Assembly (NCBI RefSeq): GCF_018320785.1
Contig: NC_054867.1
Location: 30,693,855 to 30,757,854, forward strand
Length of the DNA stretch: 64,000 bases
Direction: 5' to 3'
Origin: Cheilinus undulatus
Taxonomy: Eukaryota; Chordata; Actinopteri; Labriformes; Labridae
Numbering within the stretch: position 1 is the stretch's first letter; every line of letters begins with the position of its first letter. This document shows, piece by piece, positions 11,693-28,760 of the stretch. Made by a program: the position numbers and the translations under genes. Under the pieces are notes generated by a model that saw nothing but the letters and a program-made list of their open reading frames with translations, ran no database searches and was not told where the DNA came from.

Positions 11693-14600
11693 CTATTTTT
11701 TTGGCCGAAACTTTATGAGTGGCCCATTTTCATAGTTGGTCAGGAGACATGCAACGGTGTAGAGCTGATTAATGTTGCCAAAAAGCTGGAGGGGAATCTC
11801 AGTGTCAAAGAACTTGTGTTCTTTCACTCGCCATATAACTCGCTCCACATGCACCCTTATGGCCTGGGGCTCCGTGACCTCACAGGCAGGCTTCTGGGAT
11901 CTGCCAGAGAGAAATGCCGGCCTGTAGATTTTACATGGCACAAAGTCATCAACCAGAAAACCCTTGTCCACCATGACGGCCATCCCAGGCTTCAGAAGGG
12001 AAAGGATTCCAGACTCCCACATGATCTGCTTATCACTGGTTGACCCTGCATGCAATGGAGAAATAAAGGTAACTGCCCCATGAGGTGCAACTCCAAGCAG
12101 CCCTTTGAGGGTGCAGTGGGACTTGTAAGAAGAGAAAACTTCAGATGACTGGCGAAGAGTTGATGATGGACACTGGTATTTAAGCTCTGGGCAGCCCAAG
12201 ATGACCATGGTGTCTGCATAGTCCTTAAACTCTGCAGGGAGATGTTCCCTTATTTTCTCCTCTGGTATCCAGATCTTCACTGATCCCAGTAAAACGTACA
12301 AGATGTTGCTCCATGTTCTAATGATGCGACTGACTGTCCACTGGTGGACTCCATACCTGTCAGCGAGGTCACGTTGCTTGGATCCCAGCGCAAGATAGTT
12401 CAAGAACATGAACATTTCATCGATGGGCTGAAGGGAGTGAGCCTGTTCAAAACATTTAAGAACATTTATGTTAGATTTCCCTCAAATTATTTAATACTAT
12501 CAGACCTGATCTTATCAAGATAAGTGTGTAGTGCATAAAAACAATAACAAAAACAACAATATTAACAATAGTAAATTTGATAAGGATTAAGATTACTTAC
12601 AGCAGGGCAAGAGGGCTCTGAGAAGGTATCTCCCTGTGCTTGAGTCAAACAGAGCATAGATGGTAGGGAGGGCTCTATTAAGGCCCAGAAGTGGATCAGG
12701 AGGTCATAAGATGCAAACCTGATGAAATAAAACAACATTAATTCAAGCTTAGTGAGATGCACTTTCTCCACTGAAGGAGAATACTGTTTTGAACTTGAAA
12801 CTCCAATCAAAGTTTTCAAACAAATCCTGAAAAAAGCCCCCACCCCACCCAACTCATCATCTTTGTGTGGAAAAAAAACAAAATAAGCATGACATTTCAT
12901 GCAGGTGCAGACATTCTCTCTCCTCACACAGACAGAGGCAATGCAGAATCGCTGTGCATAAGAGAGCAGATTTGCACTACATTTTAATAGTACAGTTAAA
13001 ATGAAAAAAAAAAAGCAAAGTAAATTTGCTTTAAGTGTTTAAATTTGTTTACAATGTCCACACAGTCTCCTTTTGATCAAGGGAGGATGTACGAATAGCT
13101 GTACAGTAAAACATATGTTATCAACCCACATTAATTAGATTCCGATAAGCATGGGTTACTGACTTCTGTTACCATAGTAACACCAACCGCATTTCAGCAT
13201 AAGCATTTGTGTATTTATTTAATGCAGAATGTTCACTTTCCAAAGTACAGACATGATCGATTAGCATAGATTACAAACACTGACGTCCACTGCGACTATT
13301 ACAAACACACTAAAATGTTGATTTTAGATCAGCAACTGTGGCACAGTTCATCGTAGTTAAGGGGAAGGGATGATGAGTCCATGGGTTTTAATAGTTTATA
13401 TATAAAGGGTTTATCTTACTACTATAATTGAAGAGCTGTCTGTATGTCTGTATGTATGTATGTCTCAACTTGCAAACCTCCCTGTTGCTTTAATTGTCAT
13501 TCTTACCTCTCAGAGGACTTCTTGGGTATACTGGTTTGAGACTTAGACCATGACAACTTCATAAAAATGTCTAGATTTTGTCTAGAGACAGAGGAGAAGA
13601 AGCTGTGTCTTTCTAAGCCTCGACCGAGCTGTAGTTACTTTTCTTACTCTTCCTACTTGTCATTGCTACCGTTTCATAGCTGCTGTTTACAACTGTACCA
13701 TCGGGTAGAGGTGGCTGTCTGGAGTGCTACACACTTATGGAGGCCCACCATGAGCCCTGAACATTTTGAAAGAAGCCTCAAATGCAAAACAACCACTAGA
13801 CTGTCTACTTCCCTGCTCCTCTCAGCTCTGCTTGACTTAGTCTCTCATTGCACAGGAGACAGTGCTCCTCACTATTAAAAAGGGTATATCTATTCAATGT
13901 TAAAACAGACTAGGGGTGAGAGAAAAAAATGATACAGCATAGTGTTGTGATATTTTGTCTGATGATATATCATTCACCAAGTATCATTTTAATTTTCAAA
14001 TTAAATGCTAATATGAAATGAACTCTGTGATAATGGAAAAATAAGATCAATGACGTGGACAATGACGGTCATCGAGCAGGAGAAAGTTAGTACAACAAAC
14101 AGGGCAGCACCAGGGGAAGAACATTAGGAATGCAAGCAGGGCATGAATGAGATAGACATGACACATGAGGTTTGCAAGAAGTGCAACATGAAAATAAAAT
14201 ACCGTGGAAATAGGACAAATGTGAGGGCAAGACTAATGTTAAATCAGCTAAACAGTTGAAAAAATGGTTTAGACAGCAATATATGGTATTGCAATACTCA
14301 CTGTATTCTAAATGTTTAAAATCTCAGTGATATGACCCAAGTATCATGATAATATCATATCATGGGGCCACTAGTGATTCCCACCCCTAAAACTATTAAT
14401 ATATTTATATTAATTATTCCAGAGCTTTATGCTACTCTAAACCTAACTAGGGCCTCAGAGATCTGTCTGTGCTCAGTTCAGATGTGGTATCCTTCCTCTT
14501 GCTCTGGAAACAGGTCGCTTCCATGCTGTACCTGAGGAGGAGCGAATGTGTGTGTTGTGTGTTTGGGTGAAGTTGAAAATGAAATGCACTTTTTATTCTA

Positions 14601-15628
14601 TTGCCCTCTGTATCACAATCTAAGATGTCAGCTTTTCTGTAAAATGCTTGCAGTGTCCTGATTTGTTTTCTCCGTCTGATGAAGAAAGACTCAAATTTTT
14701 GTTTACACCAAAGTGTTTCAACCTGCACAATTTGTGCTGAATGCTTTTCAACAGCGTAAGAGGACACTTTATGTTGGACTAAAGCTGCTGTCTAATAAGG
14801 AGTGTAAGGTCTAATTGCCAATGAGCAACATTTAGTTAACATTTGATTTATTTCTGTCTGATATGTACTGTGATGAGTCGCTCTTGTCTTTGTTTGATTG
14901 CTCTTATTTGTTTTGTATTTCAGTGTCTTGTAAGCCTATGAGGGCTGGGCACGATGAAATAATAATAAATAAAACTTAACAAAACTATTAAATTTCATTT
15001 CTTTATATAATCCTATTAGTTGTTGTTGCCACTTGGTTTCTTACCTTGTGAAAAAGCGGATGTCGCTGTCTGAGGCAGCAAACCGATGAATCCCAAACCG
15101 CTGCATCATATGTAGACCTTCAAGTTGTTTTTTAAGGTGATTGATTTCAGCTCTAAGGGCCTCATTTTCTTCAATAGCTAAATCAACCACTGCAGGATCT
15201 GGGGCTGCTGCATAGTCATGGTCCCAGGTAGCTGCCTTAGTCCTAAATGTGTGACCATCCTCTGCCAGTGTCTGCCGCTCTCTCCTTTCCAACATTCCTA
15301 GTCTCCAGGGTGGAAGTAAGAAATTGTTCCACTCAAACAACGAAGGAACCACTCCCTTCTTCAGCAGTCTTCTCCCTGCCACAGAGGAGGACTCACGAAA
15401 ATCCCCCTCTGGGAAGTGTCTGCTGCAAACCCGAGTATGGGGGGTAACAACTAGGTAAACTCTTCGGATTGCAACAATCCACTTTCGTCTGGTTTCTACA
15501 TCACACGGAAACGTGTGAAAACTAAGCGCAGAGTTGTACTTACTGGATGCTGTACATAACGGTACACAGCAGTGTTCCGACACTGAGCTCTGAGTTCTTT
15601 GAAATTTATATTTTTTCCTCTGAGACAT
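11693..15628 (-). CDS. THAP-domain DDE (DDE_Tnp_4 type) transposase gene
   Basis: Three exons are read (minus order): 15045-15628, 12601-12718 and 11693-12442. They total 1452 nt, an uninterrupted 483-aa frame. The N-terminus is a THAP zinc finger (about residues 20-98). It has CCVPLC, Pro41, Trp50, CSRHF (Cys68, His71) and a VVPSLF box matching the family's AVPTIF. A Leu/Glu-rich coiled-coil segment follows at about 150-175. Exon 3 is a DDE_Tnp_4 domain like those of fish ISL2EU/IS4EU-type elements: YKSHCTLKGLLGVAPHGAVT, GSTSDKQI, GMAVMVDKGFLVDD and RVHVERVIWRVKEH. The expected first catalytic Asp, in the usual ILDCTEL, is Gly (ILGCPEL, about residue 317). The later Asp (about 393) and Glu (about 434) remain. 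Three residues before RVHVER also seem absent compared with relatives I recall. It is likely mobile-derived and catalytically dead. I found no clear terminal repeats. Intron 2 carries a LINE tail and a MITE. Confidence 0.85.
13393..13560. repeat. Dispersed repeat with (TGTA)n core
   Basis: In the THAP gene's second intron, a TGTATGTC/TGTA run at 13439-13463 is flanked by sequence that resembles the start of a dispersed fish repeat. I cannot name the family. Confidence 0.4.
13911..14389. mobile_element. Non-autonomous DNA element, hAT-like (MITE)
   Basis: About 480 bp bounded by inverted ends, TAGGGGTGAGAG on the left and CCCACCCCTA on the right. The interior repeats GATATCATAT-like words. 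Flanking 8-mers (AAACAGAC and AAACTATT) match only in part, so the target duplication is not secure. It carries no gene. Confidence 0.6.
14565..14985 (+). mobile_element. LINE 3' end (C-terminal reverse-transcriptase ORF and 3' UTR)
   Basis: The plus strand reads EVENEMHFLFYCPLYHNL followed by RCQLFCKMLAVS. This is the Cys/His tail seen at the C-terminus of many fish LINE ORF2 proteins. Stops and frame shifts follow, then a 3' UTR with TGTCTTGTAAGCCTATGAGG. A second copy of that UTR lies at 54640-54830. The element is 5'-truncated and sits antisense in the THAP gene intron. Confidence 0.7.
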
Positions 15629-16157
15629 GGCCAGCTCACCATAGTAACAACAAAGGTGATTGGCGCTGTACCGGAAGATATGCGACTGGCTGAGATTTTA
15701 CAGGAACCACGTCGGCCCCCCTGCGTAGCTGGCAATTTATTCTTTAATCGTCACTCTTTTACAAACTCACTGTGTAGAAATGTAAAAAAAGGAGTCCAGA
15801 CAGTAAGTAAAACAAATAGAGAAATACGTGTGTTAAGGATTAAACGTAAAAAAAAACTTGTGGAGTTAACTCAAGTGTTGTAAAAACTCTATTACCCATC
15901 AAGCCTCACTTTAAAAAATCCGGGCTGGGAAACTCTTTTAGCCTCGCCTGTTAAGTGCACCGGCGGAACCAGGAAGCATTCGTGAAAAAAAGTCTCATGC
16001 TTATTACGACTCCGCCCAACGTGGGTGAGGTCCGGTGTACGCCGTGTAAAATTAAAGGCGCTCTCTATTTCACGTCGCGCTGATGTCAGTGCGAAACTTC
16101 CTGTCGGCGGTGGCATCGACCGAAGCTTAAACATCACTTTTAACTGGGACTAGAAAC
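15629..16157. promoter_or_regulatory. Divergent promoter interval, THAP gene / tmem43
   Basis: About 530 bp separate the minus-strand THAP start codon (15628) from the plus-strand tmem43 start codon (16158). The half nearer tmem43 has more C+G and CpG than its surroundings (for example 15950-16100), as expected of a housekeeping promoter. No TATA box stands out. Confidence 0.5.
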
Positions 16158-19100
16158 ATGTCTTCAGCACAGACAGTAAGTAATATGATTGCAGTGTTTT
16201 AGTTGACATGCAGTATGAGAGCAATATATAGTTTTTGGTTCGCACAGATACATAGCGTCGTGGTAGAACGTAGCAGGGTTAGTTAACTTAAACCGAAGTT
16301 TACTGATGAACCTAGAAAACTAAATATTTGTTACCACGCAAAGGTATACCACTTGGCTTAGTTATCTTAGCAACCTTAGAATAAGCATATAGTAGCAGCT
16401 CACATACATTTTTGCCTTAAGAAACCTGACAAAGAGGTTTGAAAGTAAATGTGGCACAGAACAAATGAGGTGTGTCCCTCGTTAACGCCCTGCTCTGTAG
16501 AGTGCTTCAATAACATAGCTCAGCTTCCACATGCCTTCTTAACGCCTAGAGTTAAATTAACCTCTGGCTATCATGGCATAGAATAAAGAATATAGTATTA
16601 CTAACTTTTCAGAAGATTCGCAAGTTTAGTCTGGGAACAACTGCTAAAATCCCAGACGTTCTTGTACAACAATAGTCCGTGAAAAATGTGCATTAACTTT
16701 ACATTGCAAACATTAGTGATCCTGACAGGAACAAAGGCTGTCACTTAACTCACTGGTTTTATTGAAGACCAATCTTAATCCACAAGCCAGATTAAACACA
16801 AATATAGGAGTTTCACTTTTACACTCAATGACATCCATCTGTCCTCTTGATATTCAGCTGTGTTTTACTGGCATTGAACCCGTACTGTTGTCACTTGTTT
16901 ATCCCAGTTTTCAGAGAAAGACCCAAACCGACACAAGCGAGTGTCTGTCCAGTCCAACCCTGGATTCCTGGAGAGGTTAAGTGATACTGCAGGTGGGACT
17001 GTTTTGGGCATAGGACTGTTTTTCCTTTCAATATATGTTCTCTTCACCAATGAGGTAAGAAATCACACATGAAAAACCACTTGAACTCGTCTATCACGTA
17101 TAAATTCATCAATCAGTCGATCAATCTTAATTATACACCAAACCCACTAGAAACTGCTGTGAAAACATTAAAGTGTTATCAAACTAGTAGACCTTTCTTG
17201 CTCTTTTTCAGGGACGGGCTCTACAAACAGCGTCTTCATTGGATGAGGGTTTGTCTCAGGTCGTGTCGTTGGACTCTTTCTCCATCCTTGACCCGCAGAA
17301 CAACAACCGTTTAGTTCATCTGTCTGCAAAGCTTCGTACCTTACAGGTAGACCCCTAGATATTTGTTGAAAGTTTCTTTAAAACTACACATGGCTAATAG
17401 ATGAACAGTTATCCTCTGCATCTGTGTCTGTGTAGCCTCTTCATGACCCCAACTACAGAGTGGCGGTGCAGGCGGTGAAGCTGCAGAGGCAGGTGGAGAT
17501 GTATCAGTGGGTGGAGTACCGGGACAGCAAGTGAGTGTGTAATCATGTCCATCAGTCTGTCAACGATGAGGGTTAGGTGGTCTCTTGTAAAAAAGAATGT
17601 GGACTGAGTGTTTTCAGACTGAGATGGGTGGGTTTGTAACTGTGCTATTCATTTCAGGGACTACCAGGAGAATGGGGAGACCAAAACTGAGACTACGTAT
17701 ACCTACAGTGAGTTATTTTTGTTGAAAAAAGACTGAGACCCATATGCATTTTTGAGTAAATCTGAGCAGGATTCAAACCCTTAATAGCGTCAAGCTGGCT
17801 CTGAAAATTAAAACATGTACTAATTTCAGTAATAAATATAAGATGTCAAGCTTTTGATTCAGCTAAAGAGAGCTAACATCCATAAATTGTAAATTTTCAT
17901 CATAGTAGCATCCCTCTAATCAATTTGTAAGCTAGTTCTATTTCTATGTGCACAACAGTATATAAGGTAAACTGAGTACAGATATATGTATGTAATTTTT
18001 TATTAAACCATAGCCAACATATCCTCGCCTGCAGTTAGTTAATACTGGGAAACAAATTTTGAGCTGCTTGGAAGATTGTTCATTTAAATAAATGATGAGT
18101 TGACTTGCTGTAGCATGTTAGTAAGACATGGTTGACCATAGTTAAAGCTTTACATGGGATTTCTGTTCTTTAGACACTGAGTGGAAGTCCGAGTTGATCA
18201 ACAGTCGAAATTTTGACAAGGAAATTGGTCACCAGAACCCAAGGTGCTCTGATAAAGTGATACTATATTTATTCTCTTTTGTTGCTTATGCATTTTGGAT
18301 GCAGAACAATTTTAACGTTTTTTTTTTTTTTTTTATTAGTGCCATGGCAGTCGAGAGTGTCACAGTAGAGGCTCCAGAGGTCAGAGTTGGACCTTTTATC
18401 TTGTCCAAAGGTATCTGGACACACATACACAAACAAACTAAACTTCCCAGATTCTGTATTTTATATTACTATGTTTTTAATTTATGATTCATCAACTGAT
18501 TTTTCTTTCTTCTTCAGGCTTGGTGGAGCAGATAAACAACTTTCAGACGCTGAGTTTGAAAGATTTTCCCCTCCTCAGCTTGGACTCTTTCCTCACTATT
18601 GATGATGATTATTTCTATCACACTCAGTCCCCACGCAGGCCGGAGGTGGGCACTTTGATGTCAAATTTCCACAGTTGCATACAGATCTGTTCTCTGTTTT
18701 TCATGCTCCTAAAGGTCATGTTACTGACTTTTTTTTGTAAGGTCGGAGATGTTCGTGTGAGATTCTCATTTGCTGGACTGAGTGGCGAGACATCTAACCT
18801 TGGCCCTGCTCAAACTGTGAGTTGATCTAATAAACAGGCAAATACAACATTCATGTCACTCATGCTTTACAGTACATCATTGATTTAAATTGTTCTGTAC
18901 AGTACCTATAAAAAGCATTCACCCCTTGGATCCCTTTTATTGATTTTATAAATCAGTCATTGTCAAAAGTCAATATAATTTGGCTTTTTTGACATTTTTT
19001 TTAAACCTCTTTAATGGCAAAGTGAAAACACATTTCTACAAAGTAGTGTCATGATTATTCACCACCTTCATGTCAGTGTTTAGTTACAGTGTTAGTGTTT

Positions 19101-20458
19101 ATTTTGTGTGGCCAGGTCTCAGTCAGGCTTTCACATGTGGACACTGCAACTTTACTTTACTTTACTCCGCTTTCACTGGATGGTTCGGGTCATTGTCTTG
19201 CTAGAAAATAAATGTTCTCTCAAGCCATAGTTCCCTTGCAGACTGAATAAGATTGTCTTTCAGGAGTTTCCTATATTGCTGCATTCATTTTACCCTCTAC
19301 CTTTACAAGTCTTCCAGGGCTGGCAGCAGAGAAGCATCCCCACAGCATGATGCTGCCACCACTGTGCTTCACAGTGGGGATGGTGTGTTTGTGGTGATGT
19401 GCAGTGTTTGGTGTCCACCAAACATAGCATCTTATCTAATGGCTAAAAAGCATCATTTTGGTCTCATCAGACCAAAGAACTTTCTTCCAAATGACCATGG
19501 AGTCTCCCACATGCCTTTTGGTGAACTCTAGTTAAGATTTAATCTGAGTTTTCTCCAACAGTGGCTTTCTTTTTGCCACTTTCCCATGTAGCTTTGACCA
19601 GTGAAGAACATGGAAACAGGTGTTTACAGAGTCTCTCTCATCTCAGCTGCTGAAGCTTGTAACTCCTTCAGAGTAGTCATAAGTGTCTTGGTGGTCTCTC
19701 TCACTAGTCTTCTTCATGCCCAGTCACTCAGTTTGTAAGGATGGCCTGATCGAGGCAGATTTACACATGTGCCATATTCCTTTTAAAGAGTCAACACTGT
19801 TGAAGCTTGTATCTGTTTTCAGGTCAGTATTGTGGCCATGCAGAGAGGGGAGCAGCTGAAGCCTTTTAAAACCAAATCTGGAGACGTTCTGGAGATCCTG
19901 TACCAGGAGGAGCTCTCTGCAGAGGTTTCATTGAATCATTTTGGTTTGGTTGTAAAAGAAAAGCAGTATTATCATGTGTAGAATTACAGTATTTTCCACC
20001 TGTCCCTTGGTTCTTGGAGATGATACAGTTGTTTTGTTTCTGTAGGAGGTGTTTGAGAAAGAACAGAAGAACAACAGTATGAAGACGTGGGGACTGAGGG
20101 CTGCAGGCTGGGCCCTCATGTTCCTCAGCATACAACTGACCATGCGCATCATTTACACTTTGGGTAAACACTCACTTAATGGTTCTGTTCATCAATATAA
20201 TTTATGCATTCCTCTCTGTATCTCTCTCATGTGTCTCTCTCCTGTGTGTCAACAGTGGATTGGGTTCCTCTCCTCAGAGATCTGGTGTCAGTGGGACTGA
20301 AGATCTTCGCCTTGTGTGTCTCCTGCTCTCTGTCTCTGCTCACCATCGGAGCAGGCTGGCTTTTTTACCGACCTCTGATGGCTGCCGCGTTGGCAGCACT
20401 TGCTCTGCTTCCAGTGTTTCTTGTCCGTTCTGGACTTGCATCCAAAAAGAATGAGTGA
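16158..20458 (+). CDS. tmem43: Transmembrane protein 43 (TMEM43/LUMA)
   Basis: A protein of the endoplasmic reticulum and inner nuclear membrane that interacts with lamins and emerin. Twelve exons are read: 16158-16175, 16908-17054, 17212-17346, 17436-17530, 17658-17707, 18174-18243, 18340-18410, 18518-18645, 18742-18816, 19823-19924, 20046-20163 and 20256-20458. They total 1212 nt, or 403 aa (human is 400). The N-terminal membrane segment lies in [21 protein letters not shown] long lumenal domain follows, with [32 protein letters not shown] and [15 protein letters not shown]. The C-terminus has three hydrophobic segments after [14 protein letters not shown], including [20 protein letters not shown]. 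Exon 1 codes for only six residues. The second exon is placed at 16908 because that acceptor keeps the frame; the TTTTCAG just downstream would not. Intron 9 (about 1 kb) is almost filled by a Tc1 remnant. Confidence 0.96.
18898..19800 (-). mobile_element. Tc1-like transposon remnant
   Basis: It fills tmem43 intron 9. The left end reads CCTATAAAAAGCATTCACCC and CTTTTATTGATTTTATAAAT. The interior, reversed, is Tc1 transposase; the plus strand shows CACAGCATGATGCTGCCACC and TGGTGTCCACCAAACATAGC. The right end is missing and the frame is broken. The same family occurs again at about 61410-62240. Confidence 0.8.
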
Positions 20459-21460
20459 CTAGTAAAGAAGTGATGAAGTTTCTGATGCCTTGCCGCCGGG
20501 TGTCGGACTGTTGTATGCAGGTTGTTTCAGGGGTTTAAAGCATGTCACTTTCACTGTTTTGAGGGAAAACCTGTTGTGGTAATGTTTGTTTTGTTTAAAT
20601 AGGTAGAATAGTAGGTTTACAATAGTCAACCAGTGTTTTTACTGACTTGAATGTTATCTTTGTATATCCTTTTTTAATTTTGCCTTAGTCCTTCATTGGA
20701 CGCATCCCTTTATTCTGAAACATATTGATGGATAAAAAGAAATAACAGTTCATGCACTGTTTATGTTGTTCGATCAGCAATGATAGGAGGCTTTTACTGT
20801 TGCCTGTAATGTTAACCAATTTGGCCTCACAATTATTTAACTCTTTCATGTATCCTGTTTCCCTTCTTATGCTTTCATTATATTTGGTTGTGCACAACGA
20901 GCCACGTAGGTTAACCAGAGTTTTCGTTTTGACTGTAAATATAATTCACCAAAGACTTCTTGCTCTTTCCACATAGCACTAATGCAATCTAAAATAGACC
21001 TGTAGTTAGTGTACATTCACAGAGGTTATAATGTTCAGTTTTAGGTTGAAACACTTTATCTGCAATTGTGTTGTAGTATTGTATTGTGAGACAATTCTAT
21101 AATTTAATACATAGATATATTATAAGATAAGTTTCTGTGACGACTGAGCATAATAACCTTCACGTGGATTGAATTTATGGCAGCACTGTTCTAGTAGATT
21201 GCATTATTTCTAGCTATGAACTAATAAGTGAACAGAGCAATTTTGCCATGTTAAACACAGGCCTTCTCATAAATTGTGTCCTCCTCTCTATTACTTGAAG
21301 GAACATTTTTACATTTTGTACATATCACAAAGCACTTTTAAAGGCACAAAGGCCATTCTTGTTCAAAGTTACCAAAGTACAGTAGATCTTCATCTTATTT
21401 TTGTTGAATTCTCAGTTGTGTAATGAAAGCAAAAATAAAGCACTTTTTGTGCGGCAACAA
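20459..21460 (+). other. tmem43 3' UTR with poly(A) signal
   Basis: AATAAA lies at 21433-21438 (in GCAAAAATAAAGCACTTTTTG), just under 1 kb past the stop codon. It is followed by a GT-rich run, as usual for a cleavage site. I see no other gene in the interval. Confidence 0.6.
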
Positions 21461-23806
21461 AAGACCTGACTCTTGTCACCAGTCAAAAATGTAAAAGAAT
21501 AAAGAGGTTGTTCCTGAGCTGTATTAGTGCATCATGGATATGTAATTGAACAGAAATATAAAGAACACTACAGGTGGTGTCATCCTAACATGTTGGTCTA
21601 CAAGTGGGGTCTGGCAGTTGTATTTTCAGTAGTTACGGTTCATTAAAAGAGTACTGCAATGCAACTTCTTTTCTCTCAGGTATATTAATATTACTCTTAA
21701 GGTTTTTTGGGATAACAAAGTACAATTAATGGGCCACTGCCGTTTATTTATTTATTTAGTTATGCAAAGTCACTTAAATTTTCTTATATTCATCTCTGTA
21801 AACATACTTTGCGGCCCAGCAAACTCTTTCCATGTAGCATTAATGTCTGCAGAGACACTGATAAATTCTCTCAGCTGAGAAGTGGCATAACAGAATGTTT
21901 AATGGAATGTCACCAGTTAATCTAACTCCAGTTAAACTGCAACGCCAGTTATGTAGTCAAAATAAATGATAAATGTTAGTTATTAAAATGTAATCAAGTA
22001 TTTTCTGATCATTTAAAACTGGACTTATTTTTTAAATCTTGATGATTTGTAGTTATTGAAAATGAACTCTGGCAGCCCACCAACAGTTACTGAGGTCCAA
22101 AGTTTGGAAAGCACAGCCCTAAAACATTGGTTCTTAATGCAGGGCCCTGGGGATGTGGGTTTAGTCTGTTCTGGGGTTGTTCAATTTACATTTAAATATT
22201 TTTCTATAACTTAGGTGATAACGCAGTCAACTGGAAGTCCAAGCAAAACTATTTAATTCAGAAACTGTGAGGTAGAAAAATATGTTGTAGTATTTTGGGA
22301 ATTATCGAATCTCTACATCTACTAGAGCAACCCCGTAAACAAGACTGGAATAGTTTAATCAGGAATTACTTCATGTTTAATTCCCTTTTTTTTTGTTTTT
22401 TCAAAAACCCACACATCAACCATTATTAGTGAATGATACACACCTACTGATCAGTCCATTCTTGATTGAAGCTGTGGTTTCATTCCTAAGACAAGAATCA
22501 CAACTAAAGACGATTCCTGCACGTTTTCCACCAATCACGACGTAGCATCAAATCCAGTAGTGGGCATCAAGACAGCCCTAGAAATATTCAGCTAACCTGC
22601 AGATAGGCAATTGGAGCTGATTCCATTGCTAAAGAGTGTAGATTTGGTGCAGCTGGGCAAAAAAAAAACGTCTGCTATTCACACCAAAATGTCTATCCAT
22701 TGCTTTTGTGAAAGTCTAGCCTCTACAGTGTCTGTCAAGAAAAAAAGCTGAGCCTTGTACAAATGTCGCTGATGACCCCTGACCTAGAGGTTAAAACATG
22801 TATAAGGTACAGGTTTAATAAAGATGCTTTACTCCTGTATAGTCCTCCAAAGAGGCAGCCTGGTTAAGTCTCTCAAACAATTTCCTATACTACCAAAAAA
22901 ACTGTGTGGCTCCTAGGGGAGCTTAGATGAAAGTGTGTGTGTGTGTGTTGGGGATGTCTGAGATCAGGAACCACTGCCCTAAATATCCTTTATGTGAGTT
23001 TATATTAAAACAAGCTTGTATTGCAACTACAATGTCCGTCAAATCAGCAGAGCGACCTTAAGTTTGGACTCTAAATAACAATAGCAATAATAGACTTGTC
23101 AACAAAGGCAGTTCATGCTGAGTAAGTGCTGTACTCAAAAACTTTATGCCAGAATCCTGCATGCTGCTTTCTTCTGTATCTAATTACTAATTGAACAGTT
23201 AAAGTGTCCGCTTTAACAAGAAACGTATACAAGTTATCAAGATTCTTACAAAGTAATTTATTACACAAAACACTAAGTTTCCATTTGCGTTTAACAAAAT
23301 GAGTTTCCAGTCTCATATTGTGCATGTTATCATGATGCACAGAAGATTTGTATGTGAAGCACACAAACCAAATTTCGACTTCATGTGTGCATCTGTTTGT
23401 TGAAATCATTGAAAGGACTATGGGTCACAGTGTGCAGATTCTTCACCCTGGTTGCTGTGGAAACATTCCTCAGATCAGCAGGCAGGGCTTAAGCACTTAA
23501 CTGTAGTTGGCAGGTGTGACACGGCAGGTCCCCTGGCTGAAATCTTCAATTACATAGTACATGTTGATAAAGGAGTTTTCATTATGGCAAATTTACTCAC
23601 TTTTAAGTACAAAAAAGTATTTTCCATAACCTCAAAATTGAATACTGACAGAACCTGACTACTTTTGCTTAAGACAAAAAAAGTAAAAGCATTACACCTT
23701 TAGTAAAAACTGGGGAGAACAGTCTTTTTGTGTGGGTGTGTTTGGGGGTCAGGTTTGACCTAATGCTCCTTCTCCCCCTTAAAGGAAGCAGTCCACGTGC
23801 CCCCGC
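21461..23806. other. Intergenic between convergent tmem43 and rhoA genes
   Basis: I recognise nothing coding. There is a short GT run at about 22935-22950. The right part is probably the 3' UTR of the minus-strand GTPase: TTTATT at 23257-23262 is a candidate poly(A) signal, giving about 0.55 kb of UTR. The rest is AT-rich single-copy-looking sequence. Confidence 0.45.
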
Positions 23807-27720
<3,914 letters not shown>

Positions 27721-28659
27721 TTACGACATGAGAACACTTTATCTCAAACAACAGGGAAGGAGGACCGTGAAACTGCATACAGACATTATGCAACTATGAC
27801 CACCAACTGCGCCCGTGAGAAACGATGAGCAGCTATTAACCTTCAGCTGTGTTGATGCAACGCCAAACCCGTCAGAAACCAACACCCGAGGCTAAACAAT
27901 TAGCCCCACACAGCAACACTTCTGGCTCTTACAGTCGGACACTCAAGCATTCACTGGGCTGTGTATTAAGAGCAACACATAAAGAGCTTGAAAGTTTCGA
28001 GTCCACGCCTCAAATGTCTACTTTGTCTTGATACAAGTCAGAGTAGGAACCATCATCCGTGATACATTTCCGTTTCTGAGTTACCCACGACTTCAGTCTT
28101 GACAAGTTTCTCCGTCATAATTTGTCACTGTTACCGAATCCACTGTTTAACATACACAATTAAGAACATTGGTAATATAACCTGGTAAAACTACAGTGTA
28201 GGTTGACCTACATTACAGTTAACAAGGATGTTCTGTTTACAAAAGACTTGAAGCTAGCTACTCAATCTAGGCAGCCAACGTTAGCCGGATGTGGCTAGGG
28301 TGCTAATTCTACATTTTTAGGATATTATTCAAAAACAATCCATGATTTATGTGAGATTTTTATTCCATAATGTGTGCCGAAGCCGGATACCAGTGTTGGT
28401 TTCTTTATATTTACTCCGCCAAACTTCACTCTTTCCTTTGAGGCACAAACCGGTAACACACGGCTAGCTGGCTACTCCTCCTTAGCTTAGCATATCGGAA
28501 GTCAATGCGACTCGAGCGATCCGTTAGCTAGCAGGCTAGTGTGAGCAAAATATATGAAGAAAATATAGGTTACCAAATCAATAAGCTGAAAAAATGGCCA
28601 ATAAAACACATCGACAAGATGCCACAGCTGTATGTTGTCTGAATATATCACGTGCTTAC

Positions 28660-28760
28660 CTAATGATTGGTTAAATATCTATCCAACTGACTTTCAAGTA
28701 ATGCTTTGTTGGCCTCCGTCGCTGCTCCCTGACTGCGCTGCTGCTGCTGAGGATTAACAG
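28660..28760 (-). promoter_or_regulatory. Probable non-coding exon 1 and promoter of the rhoA gene
   Basis: Read on the minus strand, GCAGCAGCAGCGCAGTCAGG is followed by a donor, ATTAG|GTAAGCAC, at 28658-28659. The coding exon's acceptor (CTCTGCAG|CTATGG) lies only two bases before the start codon. So a separate 5' UTR exon is needed, and this is the best candidate. The transcription start is not fixed. Confidence 0.55.

Noticed and set aside
12562-12927. 121-codon minus-strand frame as an independent gene
   Set aside because: Only 12601-12718 is real, as the middle exon of the THAP transposase; the rest is intron.
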